From: an uncultured Microbacteriaceae bacterium
GTDB lineage: Bacteria; Actinomycetota; Actinomycetes; Actinomycetales; Microbacteriaceae
NCBI GenBank assembly: GCA_937896185.1
Contig: CALBMG010000090.1
Coordinates: forward strand, 1-6,740
Direction of reading: 5' to 3'
Length of the DNA: 6,740 nucleotides
In this document: piece by piece, positions 1-6,211 of the stretch
Numbering within the stretch: position 1 is the stretch's first letter
How the letters are laid out: every line of letters starts with the position of its first letter
Notes under the pieces: model-generated
Seen by the model: the letters and a program-made list of their open reading frames with translations, nothing else
Database searches by the model: none
What the model was told of the DNA's origin: nothing
Program-made: the position numbers and the translations under genes

Positions 1-405
1 AGATAGACGGAAGTCGCCAGATGTGCGGACTGCTTCCTCTGAGAACCAACGGAAAAATTCTGCGGCATATGCAACTTCACCCTTTGCATCAGGCAGTGCC
101 TTACCGTTTTCGCGTGAGATCAGCTCTGCAATCAGATCTGATTCTGCAGTCATGATTTCAAATGCCTTGCGCAAGATTTCGCCGCGAACGCGAGGCGCCG
201 TGTTGCCCCACGATTCCTGGGCTGCTGCGGCTGCATCCATCGCCTTTGCTGCATCAGAAACCGATGCGCTGGCGATGGTGGCGATGTGCTGGCCGGTCGC
301 GGGGTCACTGACATCGAGAGTCGCGCCGCTTTCGGCGTCAACCCATTCACCGCCAATGAAGAGCTGCTTGGGCACGGATGCGAGGGGTTCTGCTTCGCTA
401 CGCAC
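1..405 (-). CDS. gabD: NAD(P)-dependent succinate-semialdehyde dehydrogenase, N-terminal part (cut by window edge)
   Basis: Family role: a cytosolic aldehyde dehydrogenase that oxidises succinate semialdehyde to succinate with NAD(P)+, the last step of GABA breakdown and related routes into the TCA cycle. Seen: 135 codons, open through base 1, so the Rossmann fold and the catalytic Glu and Cys lie outside the window. The start of the family fold is clear: QLFIGGEWV at about residues 14-22, SDPATG at 33-38, and the ELISRENGKAL...GEVAYAAEFFRWFSEEAVR block at about 94-127, which is typical of the succinate-semialdehyde dehydrogenase branch. The GTG start at 405-403 is the only usable start codon: the frame stays open upstream to a TGA near 530 but offers no ATG, GTG or TTG. 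A GAAAGG ribosome site lies 11 bases upstream, a somewhat long spacing. It is divergent from the tRNA-Leu gene. Substrate specificity is inferred from the N-terminal part only; another aldehyde dehydrogenase subfamily is possible. Confidence 0.85.
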   Translation of the reverse strand, partial: MRSEAEPLASVPKQLFIGGEWVDAESGATLDVSDPATGQHIATIASASVSDAAKAMDAAAAAQESWGNTAPRVRGEILRKAFEIMTAESDLIAELISRENGKALPDAKGEVAYAAEFFRWFSEEAVRTSGDFRLS

Positions 406-672
406 GGTATATCGAACCTTTCGAATTGTGTGAGGTCGACGATTGCCGACCAGTTCGATGGTGACTGCCCGAGAGTGGCCACCATGGTGACGCGGCCCCG
501 ATGGGATACGTCGTGTGCGGTTCGTTCACGGTGTTCGCACACTGTGGGCGAGGGCGGACAGTGATTCCGGTGGTGGCCAATAAATTGTCGGAGTTCACTG
601 TGATTCTGCACTCGTTCGAACTGCTCTCACAGCCTACGCCACAACCCGCCCGATACACTAGGAGAGAACCAC
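406..672. other. Divergent intergenic spacer between gabD and tRNA-Leu
   Basis: This stretch separates the leftward gabD-like gene from the rightward tRNA-Leu and should carry the promoters of both. Short open frames cross it on both strands, but their translations are rich in Cys, His, Arg and Ser and resemble no family I know, so I call no gene. Recognisable items are a -10 element for the tRNA at 654-659, an inverted repeat GGTCG (434-438) / CGACC (447-451), a second one TCGAA (412-416) / TTCGA (420-424) that overlaps the gabD ribosome site, and an imperfect direct repeat at 524-540 and 593-611. I could not fix a clear promoter for gabD. Confidence 0.6.
654..659 (+). promoter_or_regulatory. 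Probable -10 element of the tRNA-Leu / dedA promoter
   Basis: TACACT fits the actinobacterial TANNNT -10 consensus. Transcription would start about 7 bases downstream, near 666, leaving a short 5' leader before the mature tRNA begins at 673. I see no good -35 hexamer at 16-18 bases upstream, which is common for actinobacterial promoters. No terminator follows the tRNA, so this promoter probably also serves the DedA-family gene. Confidence 0.5.
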
Positions 673-752
673 GCGGGTGTGGTGAAATTGGCATACACGC
701 AGGTTTTAGGTACCTGTGCTTCGGCGTGTGGGTTCGAGTCCCACCACCCGCA
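673..752 (+). tRNA. tRNA-Leu (anticodon UAG)
   Basis: A complete class II cloverleaf of 80 bases can be folded by hand. The acceptor arm is GCGGGTG (673-679) with CACCCGC (745-751) and an A discriminator at 752. The D arm is GTG (682-684) with CAC (696-698). The anticodon stem is CAGGT (700-704) with ACCTG (712-716), around a 7-base loop that places TAG at 707-709. An 11-base variable arm (717-727) contains GC-TTCG-GC. The T arm is GTGGG (728-732) with CCCAC (740-744) and loop TTCGAGT. The discriminator A, the long variable arm and the UAG anticodon agree on leucine, reading CUN codons. CCA is not encoded (CTA follows), so it must be added after transcription. The variable arm is slightly shorter than in many tRNA-Leu genes. 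Confidence 0.95.
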
Positions 753-772
753 CTATTCGGAAAGGACCGAGC

Positions 773-1429
773 ATGGATTACGCATCAGGCCTGTTTGACG
801 CCCACGCCATCATTGACGGCGCTGGCCCCTGGGCTTTGCTCGCTGTGTGCGCCATCGTTTTTGTGGAAACCGGTTTGCTGGTCGGTTTCCTTCTGCCCGG
901 CGACACATTGTTGCTGATCACCGGAATTTTGTCATTCCAGGGCACCATCACACAGCCTATTTGGCTGGTGTCACTGTCAATTTTTGCTGCATCAATTATT
1001 GGCAACCAAACCGGTTACCAGATTGGAAAAGTGGGCGGTCCCGCAGTGTTTTCTCGACGCGAGGGCGGTCTGATTTCCCACACAAGCGTGCTGAAAACCG
1101 AGGCGTTTTTTGCCAAATGGGGCCCGCTTTCGGTGACGTTGGCGCAGTACGTCCCGATTGTTCGCACGCTGCTTCCCGTCGCCGCAGGAATCGGACGGAT
1201 GAATCGACTGCAGTTCACCCTATACAACGCGTTGGGTTCGTTGTTGTGGGCTGCGTTGCTGCCGTTGCTCGGTTGGGCGCTTGCTCACCTGCCCGGTGTG
1301 GCCGAACTGGTCACCGAATACATCGACCTCGTCCTCATCGGCGTAGTCGCAGCTGGCGGACTGTTTGTTGTGTACCACGTGTGGAAAGAACGCCGCACGA
1401 TTGCCCGCGAAGGATCAGGCCAGGGTTAA
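773..1429 (+). CDS. DedA/VTT-family (SNARE-associated) integral membrane protein
   Basis: 218 residues, the usual size for DedA proteins. The family acts in the cytoplasmic membrane; members are linked to lipid-carrier (undecaprenyl phosphate) recycling, membrane homeostasis and proton-dependent transport. Seen: hydrophobic stretches near residues 18-41, 45-55, 63-77, 119-139, 150-173 and 184-203. The VETGLLVGFLLPGD signature (31-44) holds the acidic pair E32/D44, spaced exactly as E39/D51 of E. coli YqjA. The second signature, QYVPIVRTLLPVAAG (125-139), keeps R131 (equivalent to R136) but has Q125 where YqjA has the essential R130. N78 also stands where many members have Asp in a GD..GY motif. 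The ATG at 773 is chosen for its GGAAAGGA ribosome site 6 bases upstream; earlier in-frame starts lie inside the tRNA. The last 15 bases overlap mntH on the other strand. The exact substrate cannot be told from sequence. Confidence 0.93.
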   Translation: MDYASGLFDAHAIIDGAGPWALLAVCAIVFVETGLLVGFLLPGDTLLLITGILSFQGTITQPIWLVSLSIFAASIIGNQTGYQIGKVGGPAVFSRREGGLISHTSVLKTEAFFAKWGPLSVTLAQYVPIVRTLLPVAAGIGRMNRLQFTLYNALGSLLWAALLPLLGWALAHLPGVAELVTEYIDLVLIGVVAAGGLFVVYHVWKERRTIAREGSGQG

Positions 1430-2632
1430 GACCAGCAACCACACGTTGAATGCAATCACTACTGCGGTTGCCAACGAGGCTAGGGTTCGCACCAACACGC
1501 TGGATTTCGCGTCGCCCATGAGTTCACGCTTTCCCGTCAACACGACAAGTGGCACGAGAGCGAACGGAATGCCGAAGCTCAAAATCACCTGACTCAACAC
1601 CAAGGCGCCCGTCGGTTCAACATCGAACGACAACAGCGCGATGGCGGGAATGATGGTGACCGCACGTCGAATGGACACGGGGAATTGCCACTTTAGTAAC
1701 CCCGCCATGATTTCGGAACCCGCATACGCGCCCACCGCTGTGGATGCCAGCGCGGACGCCAGAAGGCCGATAGCGAAGACCGTCGCGATAACCGGCCCCA
1801 GCACTGTGGCGATAGCCGAGTAGGCGCCCGCCAACGAGTCCGTTCCCTCGACACCATGCAGCGCCGAGGCCCCCAGCATGAGCAACGCTATATTCACGCC
1901 GCCGGCGAGCGCCAGAGCAGCGGTCACATCGAAACGTGTTGCTCTCAATAACGCGGGAATGCGGCGTGGTTCGACCTGGCCAAAGCGATCCCGTGAGAAA
2001 CCGGAGTGGGCGTAAATCGCGTGCGGCATGACCGTAGCACCCAGAATGGCGGCGGCTAACAGAATCGAATCGGACCCCTCGAGCCGTGGAACCAGACCTG
2101 CAACGAACTGTGCGGGGTCAACTGGCGATACGACGACTCCGGCCACAAAGCCGACAGCGATGACGCCGACGAGGCTGATGATGACCGCCTCGAATGGGCG
2201 AACACCGATTCGGGAATGGACTGACAACACCAGCAGCGCCACCACACCGGTAATCACACCGCCCAGCGGCAGTGGTAGACCGAACAGCAGGTTGAGCGCG
2301 ACGGCGCCACCCACAATCTCGGCGATATCCGTGGCCATGGCCACGAGCTCACCCTGAACCCAGTACAGGATGCGTGCGGCGCGGGACCTGATTCGCTTCC
2401 CCAAGACCTCGGGCAAGCTGAGGCCCGTCGCGATACCCAACGACGCGCTGAGGTATTGCACCAACCATGCCATTGAGTTACCCAACACGACAACCCACAC
2501 CAGCAAATACCCGAACTGTGAACCGGCGGTAATGTTCGCGGCAACGTTCCCTGGATCCAGGTAGGCGACACCGGCCACCATGGCGGGACCCATCATTCCG
2601 ATGAGTGCGCCAAGTTTCCGGGATTCGGGCAT
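1415..2632 (-). CDS. mntH: NRAMP-family divalent metal (Mn2+/Fe2+) transporter
   Basis: 405 residues, a compact NRAMP protein. The family imports Mn2+ or Fe2+, usually with protons, across the cytoplasmic membrane. Seen: the TM1 metal-binding motif DPGN at residues 26-29, the TM3 block ELVAMATDIAE at 95-105, and the TM6 motif MPHAIYAHS at 202-210, in which M202 and H204 are the family's metal-selectivity and proton-path residues. About 11 hydrophobic segments can be made out. Keeping Asp, Asn and Met at the metal site favours a true Mn/Fe carrier over the Mg2+ or Al3+ side branches. The ATG at 2632 begins MPESRK directly before TM1. A GGAG sequence at 2644-2641 sits 8 bases upstream, made from the last codons of rdgB, whose stop is only 5 bases away. 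It is the last gene of the minus-strand operon. I see no MntR-type operator in front of it. Its 3' end overlaps the dedA-family gene. Confidence 0.94.
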   Translation of the reverse strand: MPESRKLGALIGMMGPAMVAGVAYLDPGNVAANITAGSQFGYLLVWVVVLGNSMAWLVQYLSASLGIATGLSLPEVLGKRIRSRAARILYWVQGELVAMATDIAEIVGGAVALNLLFGLPLPLGGVITGVVALLVLSVHSRIGVRPFEAVIISLVGVIAVGFVAGVVVSPVDPAQFVAGLVPRLEGSDSILLAAAILGATVMPHAIYAHSGFSRDRFGQVEPRRIPALLRATRFDVTAALALAGGVNIALLMLGASALHGVEGTDSLAGAYSAIATVLGPVIATVFAIGLLASALASTAVGAYAGSEIMAGLLKWQFPVSIRRAVTIIPAIALLSFDVEPTGALVLSQVILSFGIPFALVPLVVLTGKRELMGDAKSSVLVRTLASLATAVVIAFNVWLLVLTLA

Positions 2633-2637
2633 TCGGG

Positions 2638-3297
2638 TTACTCCGCTGCTGCGGCGTTTTCGGGGTTCATGGCGGGAAGCGAATCGGAGGGAATAACACG
2701 CAACATGTGCGGTGCGATCAGCCCCAAGGCTCGCCCGCGGTGCGACAGCGCCAATTTTTCGAGCGGCGACAGTTCGGCCGCGGTCACCGTGTCCCCCGCG
2801 GGAACAAAGATGGGGTCGTAGCCAAACCCGCCCGAACCACGAACCTCTGACGTGATCGAGCCAGCCCATTCGCCCCGCACCGTGATCTCGTATTCGTCGG
2901 TCACCAACGCCACAACACACACAAATTTCGCCGAACGGTCGACGGCGTCACCCAAATTCGCGAGCAACAGGTCCCTGTTTGACGCATCCGTGCCCTCGGG
3001 TGAATAACGGGCCGAGCGAATACCCGGTGCACCGTCCAATGCAGTCACCACAATGCCCGAATCGTCGGCGAGTGAGGCCAATCCGGTGTGTTCAAACGCG
3101 GCGCGCGCCTTGATCAGCGCATTTGCTTCAAAGGTGTCGCCATCCTCGACGGGCTCTGGTCCGTCGTAAGTGCACAGCTCGAAACGGGACCCCACGAGAG
3201 GCTTCAGGGTGCGGGCGATTTCCTCGACCTTGTGTGCGTTGTGCGTGGCAACAACGACCGGTGTTCGAGGGGACAGTGTCCCAGCAGTCTCGGACAT
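2638..3297 (-). CDS. rdgB: XTP/dITP pyrophosphatase (Ham1/RdgB family)
   Basis: 219 residues. The family hydrolyses non-canonical purine triphosphates (dITP, XTP, ITP) to monophosphate and pyrophosphate in the cytosol with Mg2+, keeping deaminated bases out of DNA and RNA. Seen in order: ATHNAHKVEEI (17-27, substrate loop), DTFEANALIKA (54-64), ADDSGI (77-82) where D79 matches catalytic D69 of E. coli RdgB, GAPGIRSARYS (89-99), GSGGFGYDPIF (154-164, base recognition), and EKLALSHRGRA (180-190). A tail of some 20 residues, Pro- and Ala-rich, follows the usual family end; its final codons supply the mntH ribosome site. The ATG at 3297 is the only reasonable start before the ATHN motif. It has no clear Shine-Dalgarno sequence but lies only 7 bases after the rph stop, so coupled re-initiation is likely. 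rph-rdgB adjacency is common in bacteria. Confidence 0.97.
   Translation of the reverse strand: MSETAGTLSPRTPVVVATHNAHKVEEIARTLKPLVGSRFELCTYDGPEPVEDGDTFEANALIKARAAFEHTGLASLADDSGIVVTALDGAPGIRSARYSPEGTDASNRDLLLANLGDAVDRSAKFVCVVALVTDEYEITVRGEWAGSITSEVRGSGGFGYDPIFVPAGDTVTAAELSPLEKLALSHRGRALGLIAPHMLRVIPSDSLPAMNPENAAAAE
2641..2644 (-). promoter_or_regulatory. Ribosome binding site of mntH inside the 3' end of rdgB
   Basis: GGAG, read on the minus strand, lies 8 bases before the mntH ATG and is formed by the last sense codons of rdgB (GCG GAG, then TAA). Because it lies inside rdgB, mntH translation should depend on ribosomes finishing rdgB. It also decides the mntH start against the open frame that continues upstream. 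Confidence 0.7.
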
Positions 3298-3304
3298 GCG
3301 AATG

Positions 3305-4033
3305 CTATTCGGCGCCGAGCGCGGACAGCTGGATCTGCGTCAAGGCGTCGGCGCCAATCGCCGCGAGGTCAAGCAACGAACCCAGTTCCGTGCGGTCGAA
3401 GGGCGCACCCTCGGCGGTCCCCTGCACCTCGACGAACAGGCCGCGACCGGTCATCACCACGTTCATGTCGGTTTCCGCGCGAACGTCTTCGGTGTACTGC
3501 AGGTCGAGCATGGGTTCACCATCAACGATTCCCACACTGACAGCGGCGACGGAATCGATGAGAGCCTTGGCATTCTTGCCGATGAAGCCGCGAGCACGAC
3601 CCCACTCGATGGCATCCGCCAGGGCTACATAGGCGCCGGTGATTGCGGCCGTTCGAGTACCACCATCGGCCTGCAACACGTCACAGTCGATTACAATCGT
3701 GTTTTCGCCCAATGCCTTGGTGTCAACAACAGCGCGCAAGCTGCGGCCAATCAGTCGCGAAATCTCGTGAGTACGGCCCCCAATTTTGCCCTTGACGCTT
3801 TCGCGGTCCATGCGCGAATTCGTAGAACGGGGAAGCATCGAGTATTCCGCGGTAACCCAGCCCTTGCCTTTGCCCACCATCCAGCGAGGAACGCCGTTGG
3901 TGAACGATGCCGTGCAGAGCACCTTGGTGTTGCCCACCGAAATCAGTGCGCTGCCTTCGGCCTGAGTCGACCAGCCTCGCTCGATAGTGACGGGACGGTT
4001 GTCGGCGTTAGTACGGCCATCGGCGCGGGTCAT
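3305..4033 (-). CDS. rph: Ribonuclease PH (tRNA nucleotidyltransferase)
   Basis: 242 residues, the usual length of RNase PH (about 237-245). The enzyme is a cytosolic 3'-5' phosphorolytic exoribonuclease, normally a hexamer, that trims tRNA precursors at the 3' end using inorganic phosphate. Seen: RADGR at the N-terminus (3-7), [20 protein letters not shown] (85-104), [21 protein letters not shown] (118-138) containing phosphate-binding R127, [15 protein letters not shown] (177-191) with the acidic metal-binding residues, and [15 protein letters not shown] (198-212). All key residues look intact. The ATG at 4033 overlaps the murI stop as ATGA, with an AGGA ribosome site 6 bases upstream inside murI, so translation is coupled to murI. 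Trimming matters here because the nearby tRNA-Leu gene does not encode CCA and needs an exact 3' end; this functional link is general, not special to these two genes. Confidence 0.98.
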   Translation of the reverse strand: MTRADGRTNADNRPVTIERGWSTQAEGSALISVGNTKVLCTASFTNGVPRWMVGKGKGWVTAEYSMLPRSTNSRMDRESVKGKIGGRTHEISRLIGRSLRAVVDTKALGENTIVIDCDVLQADGGTRTAAITGAYVALADAIEWGRARGFIGKNAKALIDSVAAVSVGIVDGEPMLDLQYTEDVRAETDMNVVMTGRGLFVEVQGTAEGAPFDRTELGSLLDLAAIGADALTQIQLSALGAE

Positions 4034-4890
4034 TCGGATTCCTGTTCAGTGCTGTGGAGTGCGGACAAATCGATTACACCGGTGGGAAACTGTTCCACCC
4101 GGGAAACTTCGAGCCCCAAGAAACGGTGCGCCAACTCGCGAAAGCGTGCCTCATCGGGACTGGTGGTTTCAAAAACATGCGTGACCGGCGAGACGGAATC
4201 GGCCAATAAATCGTGACTGACCAGGGTGCGATACACCTCGTATGCGGTCGCATCCGCGCTGGAAACCAACTGAACCTCTGGCCCCATGACGTACTGAATT
4301 GCCGCAGAAATCAACGGATAGTGCGTGCACCCCAGCACCAGGGTGTCAACCTGTGCATCCTTCAACGGCGCAAGGTATTCCTCGGCGACGGCGAAGAGTT
4401 CGGGGCCGCTGGTAACGCCGCTCTCGACGAATTCGACAAAACGAGGGCAAGCCTGAGCTGTGATGGTGATGTCGGGGTCCGCCACAAAGAAATCCTGATA
4501 GGCGCCCGAATTGATGGTGCCCAGAGTGCCAATCACACCGATTCGTTTAGACCGCGTGCGCTGCACTGCAGTGCGCACAGCAGGCTGGATTACTTCAATA
4601 ACAGGAATTCCGCGCTTGCGCTCAAAAAGCTCTTTTGCATCGCGATACATCGCTGCGCTCGCCGTATTGCAGGCAATGACAAGCAACTTGACGCCACGGT
4701 CTGCCAGATCGTCGAGCAATCGCAGTGCGTGCTCCCGAACCTCTGCGATGGGCAGTGGGCCATAGGGGCCATGATGCGTGTCCCCCACATAAATAATCGA
4801 CTCACCCGGAAGTTGGTCGATGACGGCACGTGCCACAGTCAAACCACCGACACCACTGTCGATGATTCCGATCGGAGCATTACGATTCAC
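4030..4890 (-). CDS. murI: Glutamate racemase
   Basis: About 286 residues. The enzyme interconverts L- and D-glutamate without a cofactor in the cytosol and supplies D-Glu for peptidoglycan. Numbered from the upstream GTG (288-residue version), the motifs are [13 protein letters not shown] (9-21) with the acid residue D13, [11 protein letters not shown] (36-46), IACNTASA (74-81) with catalytic C76, and LGCTHYPL (188-195) with catalytic C190. Both cysteines of the two-base mechanism are present, so the enzyme should be active. Two in-frame GTG codons compete as start: 4896 and 4890. A GGGTAGG sequence at 4905-4899 lies 2 bases before the first and 8 before the second, so I choose 4890; using 4896 would add two residues. 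The pncB stop lies 15-21 bases upstream and the rph start overlaps the stop. Actinobacteria often keep murI next to rph and rdgB. Confidence 0.97.
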   Translation of the reverse strand: MNRNAPIGIIDSGVGGLTVARAVIDQLPGESIIYVGDTHHGPYGPLPIAEVREHALRLLDDLADRGVKLLVIACNTASAAMYRDAKELFERKRGIPVIEVIQPAVRTAVQRTRSKRIGVIGTLGTINSGAYQDFFVADPDITITAQACPRFVEFVESGVTSGPELFAVAEEYLAPLKDAQVDTLVLGCTHYPLISAAIQYVMGPEVQLVSSADATAYEVYRTLVSHDLLADSVSPVTHVFETTSPDEARFRELAHRFLGLEVSRVEQFPTGVIDLSALHSTEQESE

Positions 4891-4898
4891 AGTCACAG

Positions 4899-4905
4899 CC
4901 TACCC
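4899..4905 (-). promoter_or_regulatory. Ribosome binding site deciding the murI start
   Basis: GGGTAGG, read on the minus strand, sits in the short gap after the pncB stop. Its distance to the GTG at 4890 is 8 bases, a normal spacing, while the GTG at 4896 would be only 2 bases away. The match to the anti-Shine-Dalgarno sequence is partial. Confidence 0.5.
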
Positions 4906-4911
4906 AGCACG

Positions 4912-6201
4912 TCACCGGAAAATTGTGGGCAGGATGGGGTCGCCCGCCGAGAGCCGGAATGCGTCCACCGGAAGTTCCGCAATCACCGCAGCATGATGCT
5001 GGCGTGCTCGCTGAACACCATCGGCCCCACGATGAGTGGAATCGATTGCCCCGCCCACCACGAGTTCGTGCACGAGAGGTCGACCAGGAACAGATCCGAC
5101 CGAATCCCCCACGACCACGATTTCTTTGGTCGCTGTGCCGTCCACAATTTCACGGAATGCGGTTTTGCGGCCCGCAGGGTTTTGTTTTTCGGGAGAACGT
5201 TTCGCCACGGACACGCGTTCGCCAGCGTCATTCGTGTGTTCCACCAGTTTGTACACCATGCCCGCCGCCGGGGAACCCGAACCGGTAACCACCGAAGTGC
5301 CCACCCCAAAGAAATCCACGGGAGCACCGCGCAGCGCAGCAATAGTGTTTTCGTTCAAATCGTTCGTCACCGTAATCCGCGTGCTGGTGGCGCCCAGAGC
5401 GTCCAGCTGTTCGCGCACTTCACCAATCAGGGACGGCAAATCACCCGAGTCGATTCGCACAGCCCCCAGACCTGTTCCCGCGACCCGAATTGCGGTCTCG
5501 ATTCCCTCGCGAATATCAAACGTGTCCACCAGCAAGGTCGTGCCGGGGCCAAACGCGGCGACCTGTGCACGGAACGCTTCCTCCTCGGAATCGTGCAAAA
5601 GTGTGAATGCGTGAGCAGCGGTACCCATCGTGGGGACCCCCCATTCACGACCGGCCTGCAGGTTGGATGTCGACGTGAAGCCGGCGATGTGTGCCGCGCG
5701 TGCTGCCGCTACAGCAGCGTCTTCGTTTGCACGACGAGACCCCATCTCGGCAATCGGACGTCCCGACGCAGCAGACACCATGCGCGATGCGGCCGTGGCG
5801 ACCGCGCTGTCATAGTTGAGAATCGACAAAATCACGGTCTCGAGTATCACTGCCTCGGCAAACGAGCCTTCGACTTCGAGCACCGGCGAACCGGGGAAAT
5901 ACAGTTCACCCTCGGCGTAGCCTCGAACATCTCCAGAAAAACGGTAGGTCGAGAGGAAGTCCAACGTGTCGGCCGACACGATTCGATTGTGCTGCAACCA
6001 CGACAGGGTGTCGGAATCGAAACGGAAATTTTCGATCGCGTCCAATACTCGACCGGTGCCCGCGAGCACTCCGTAACGTCGGCCGCCCGAAAGTCGGCGC
6101 GCAAAAACTTCGAACACACAGGTGCGTTGCGCGCGACCGTTTGCCAGGGCGGCGTCGAGCATCGTGAACTCGTACCGGTCGGTGTGTAATGCGGACGTCA
6201 T
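4912..6201 (-). CDS. pncB: Nicotinate phosphoribosyltransferase
   Basis: 429 residues, matching actinobacterial PncB size. It makes nicotinate mononucleotide from nicotinate and PRPP, with ATP hydrolysis, the entry step of the Preiss-Handler NAD salvage route in the cytosol. Seen: TDRYEFTML at 7-15 (family N-terminal signature), YFPGSPVLEVEG at 101-112, EMGSRRANEDAA at 152-163, FTSTSNLQAGREWGVPTMGTAAHAF at about 175-199 in which H197 is the histidine phosphorylated during ATP use, then the VRIDSGDL phosphate-binding segment and GVGTSVVTGSG in the barrel half, and a late NPAGRKTAFR segment. The ATG at 6201 is chosen because it places TDRYEFTML at its usual distance from the start; the frame stays open upstream but crosses the DUF3039 gene. 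It lies 10 bases after the DUF3039 stop with only a weak ribosome site, so coupling is likely. Confidence 0.97.
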   Translation of the reverse strand: MTSALHTDRYEFTMLDAALANGRAQRTCVFEVFARRLSGGRRYGVLAGTGRVLDAIENFRFDSDTLSWLQHNRIVSADTLDFLSTYRFSGDVRGYAEGELYFPGSPVLEVEGSFAEAVILETVILSILNYDSAVATAASRMVSAASGRPIAEMGSRRANEDAAVAAARAAHIAGFTSTSNLQAGREWGVPTMGTAAHAFTLLHDSEEEAFRAQVAAFGPGTTLLVDTFDIREGIETAIRVAGTGLGAVRIDSGDLPSLIGEVREQLDALGATSTRITVTNDLNENTIAALRGAPVDFFGVGTSVVTGSGSPAAGMVYKLVEHTNDAGERVSVAKRSPEKQNPAGRKTAFREIVDGTATKEIVVVGDSVGSVPGRPLVHELVVGGAIDSTHRGADGVQRARQHHAAVIAELPVDAFRLSAGDPILPTIFR

Positions 6202-6211
6202 GGCCGAGCGA

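Noticed and set aside
286..694. Several short open frames in the spacer between gabD and the tRNA
   Set aside because: They overlap one another on both strands, lack ribosome sites, have low-complexity random-like composition, and match no known family.
716..772. Upstream extension of the DedA-family protein by 19 residues
   Set aside because: The extension would start inside the tRNA-Leu gene; the ATG at 773 has a good ribosome site and matches the family N-terminus.
753..772. Terminator between the tRNA and the dedA-family gene
   Set aside because: The 20 bases have no stem-loop or T-run and contain the ribosome binding site instead.
847..1449. Second plus-strand open frame of 200 codons inside the dedA-family gene
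   Set aside because: It is the +1 frame shadow of an intact membrane-protein gene, with an Arg/His-rich translation.
2633..2920. Upstream extension of mntH by 96 residues
   Set aside because: It reads an out-of-frame part of rdgB, has an Arg/Gly/Cys-rich composition, and the ribosome site supports the ATG at 2632.
3170..4216. Plus-strand open frame of 348 codons antisense to rph and rdgB
   Set aside because: It is a shadow of rph with unlikely amino-acid composition, no ribosome site and no family resemblance.
4213..6189. Very long plus-strand open frame (658 codons) antisense to pncB and murI
   Set aside because: It mirrors two genes with intact catalytic motifs on the other strand, and its translation is rich in His, Arg, Cys and Ser with no recognisable domain. 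It arises because the sense genes use few codons whose reverse complement is a stop in that frame.
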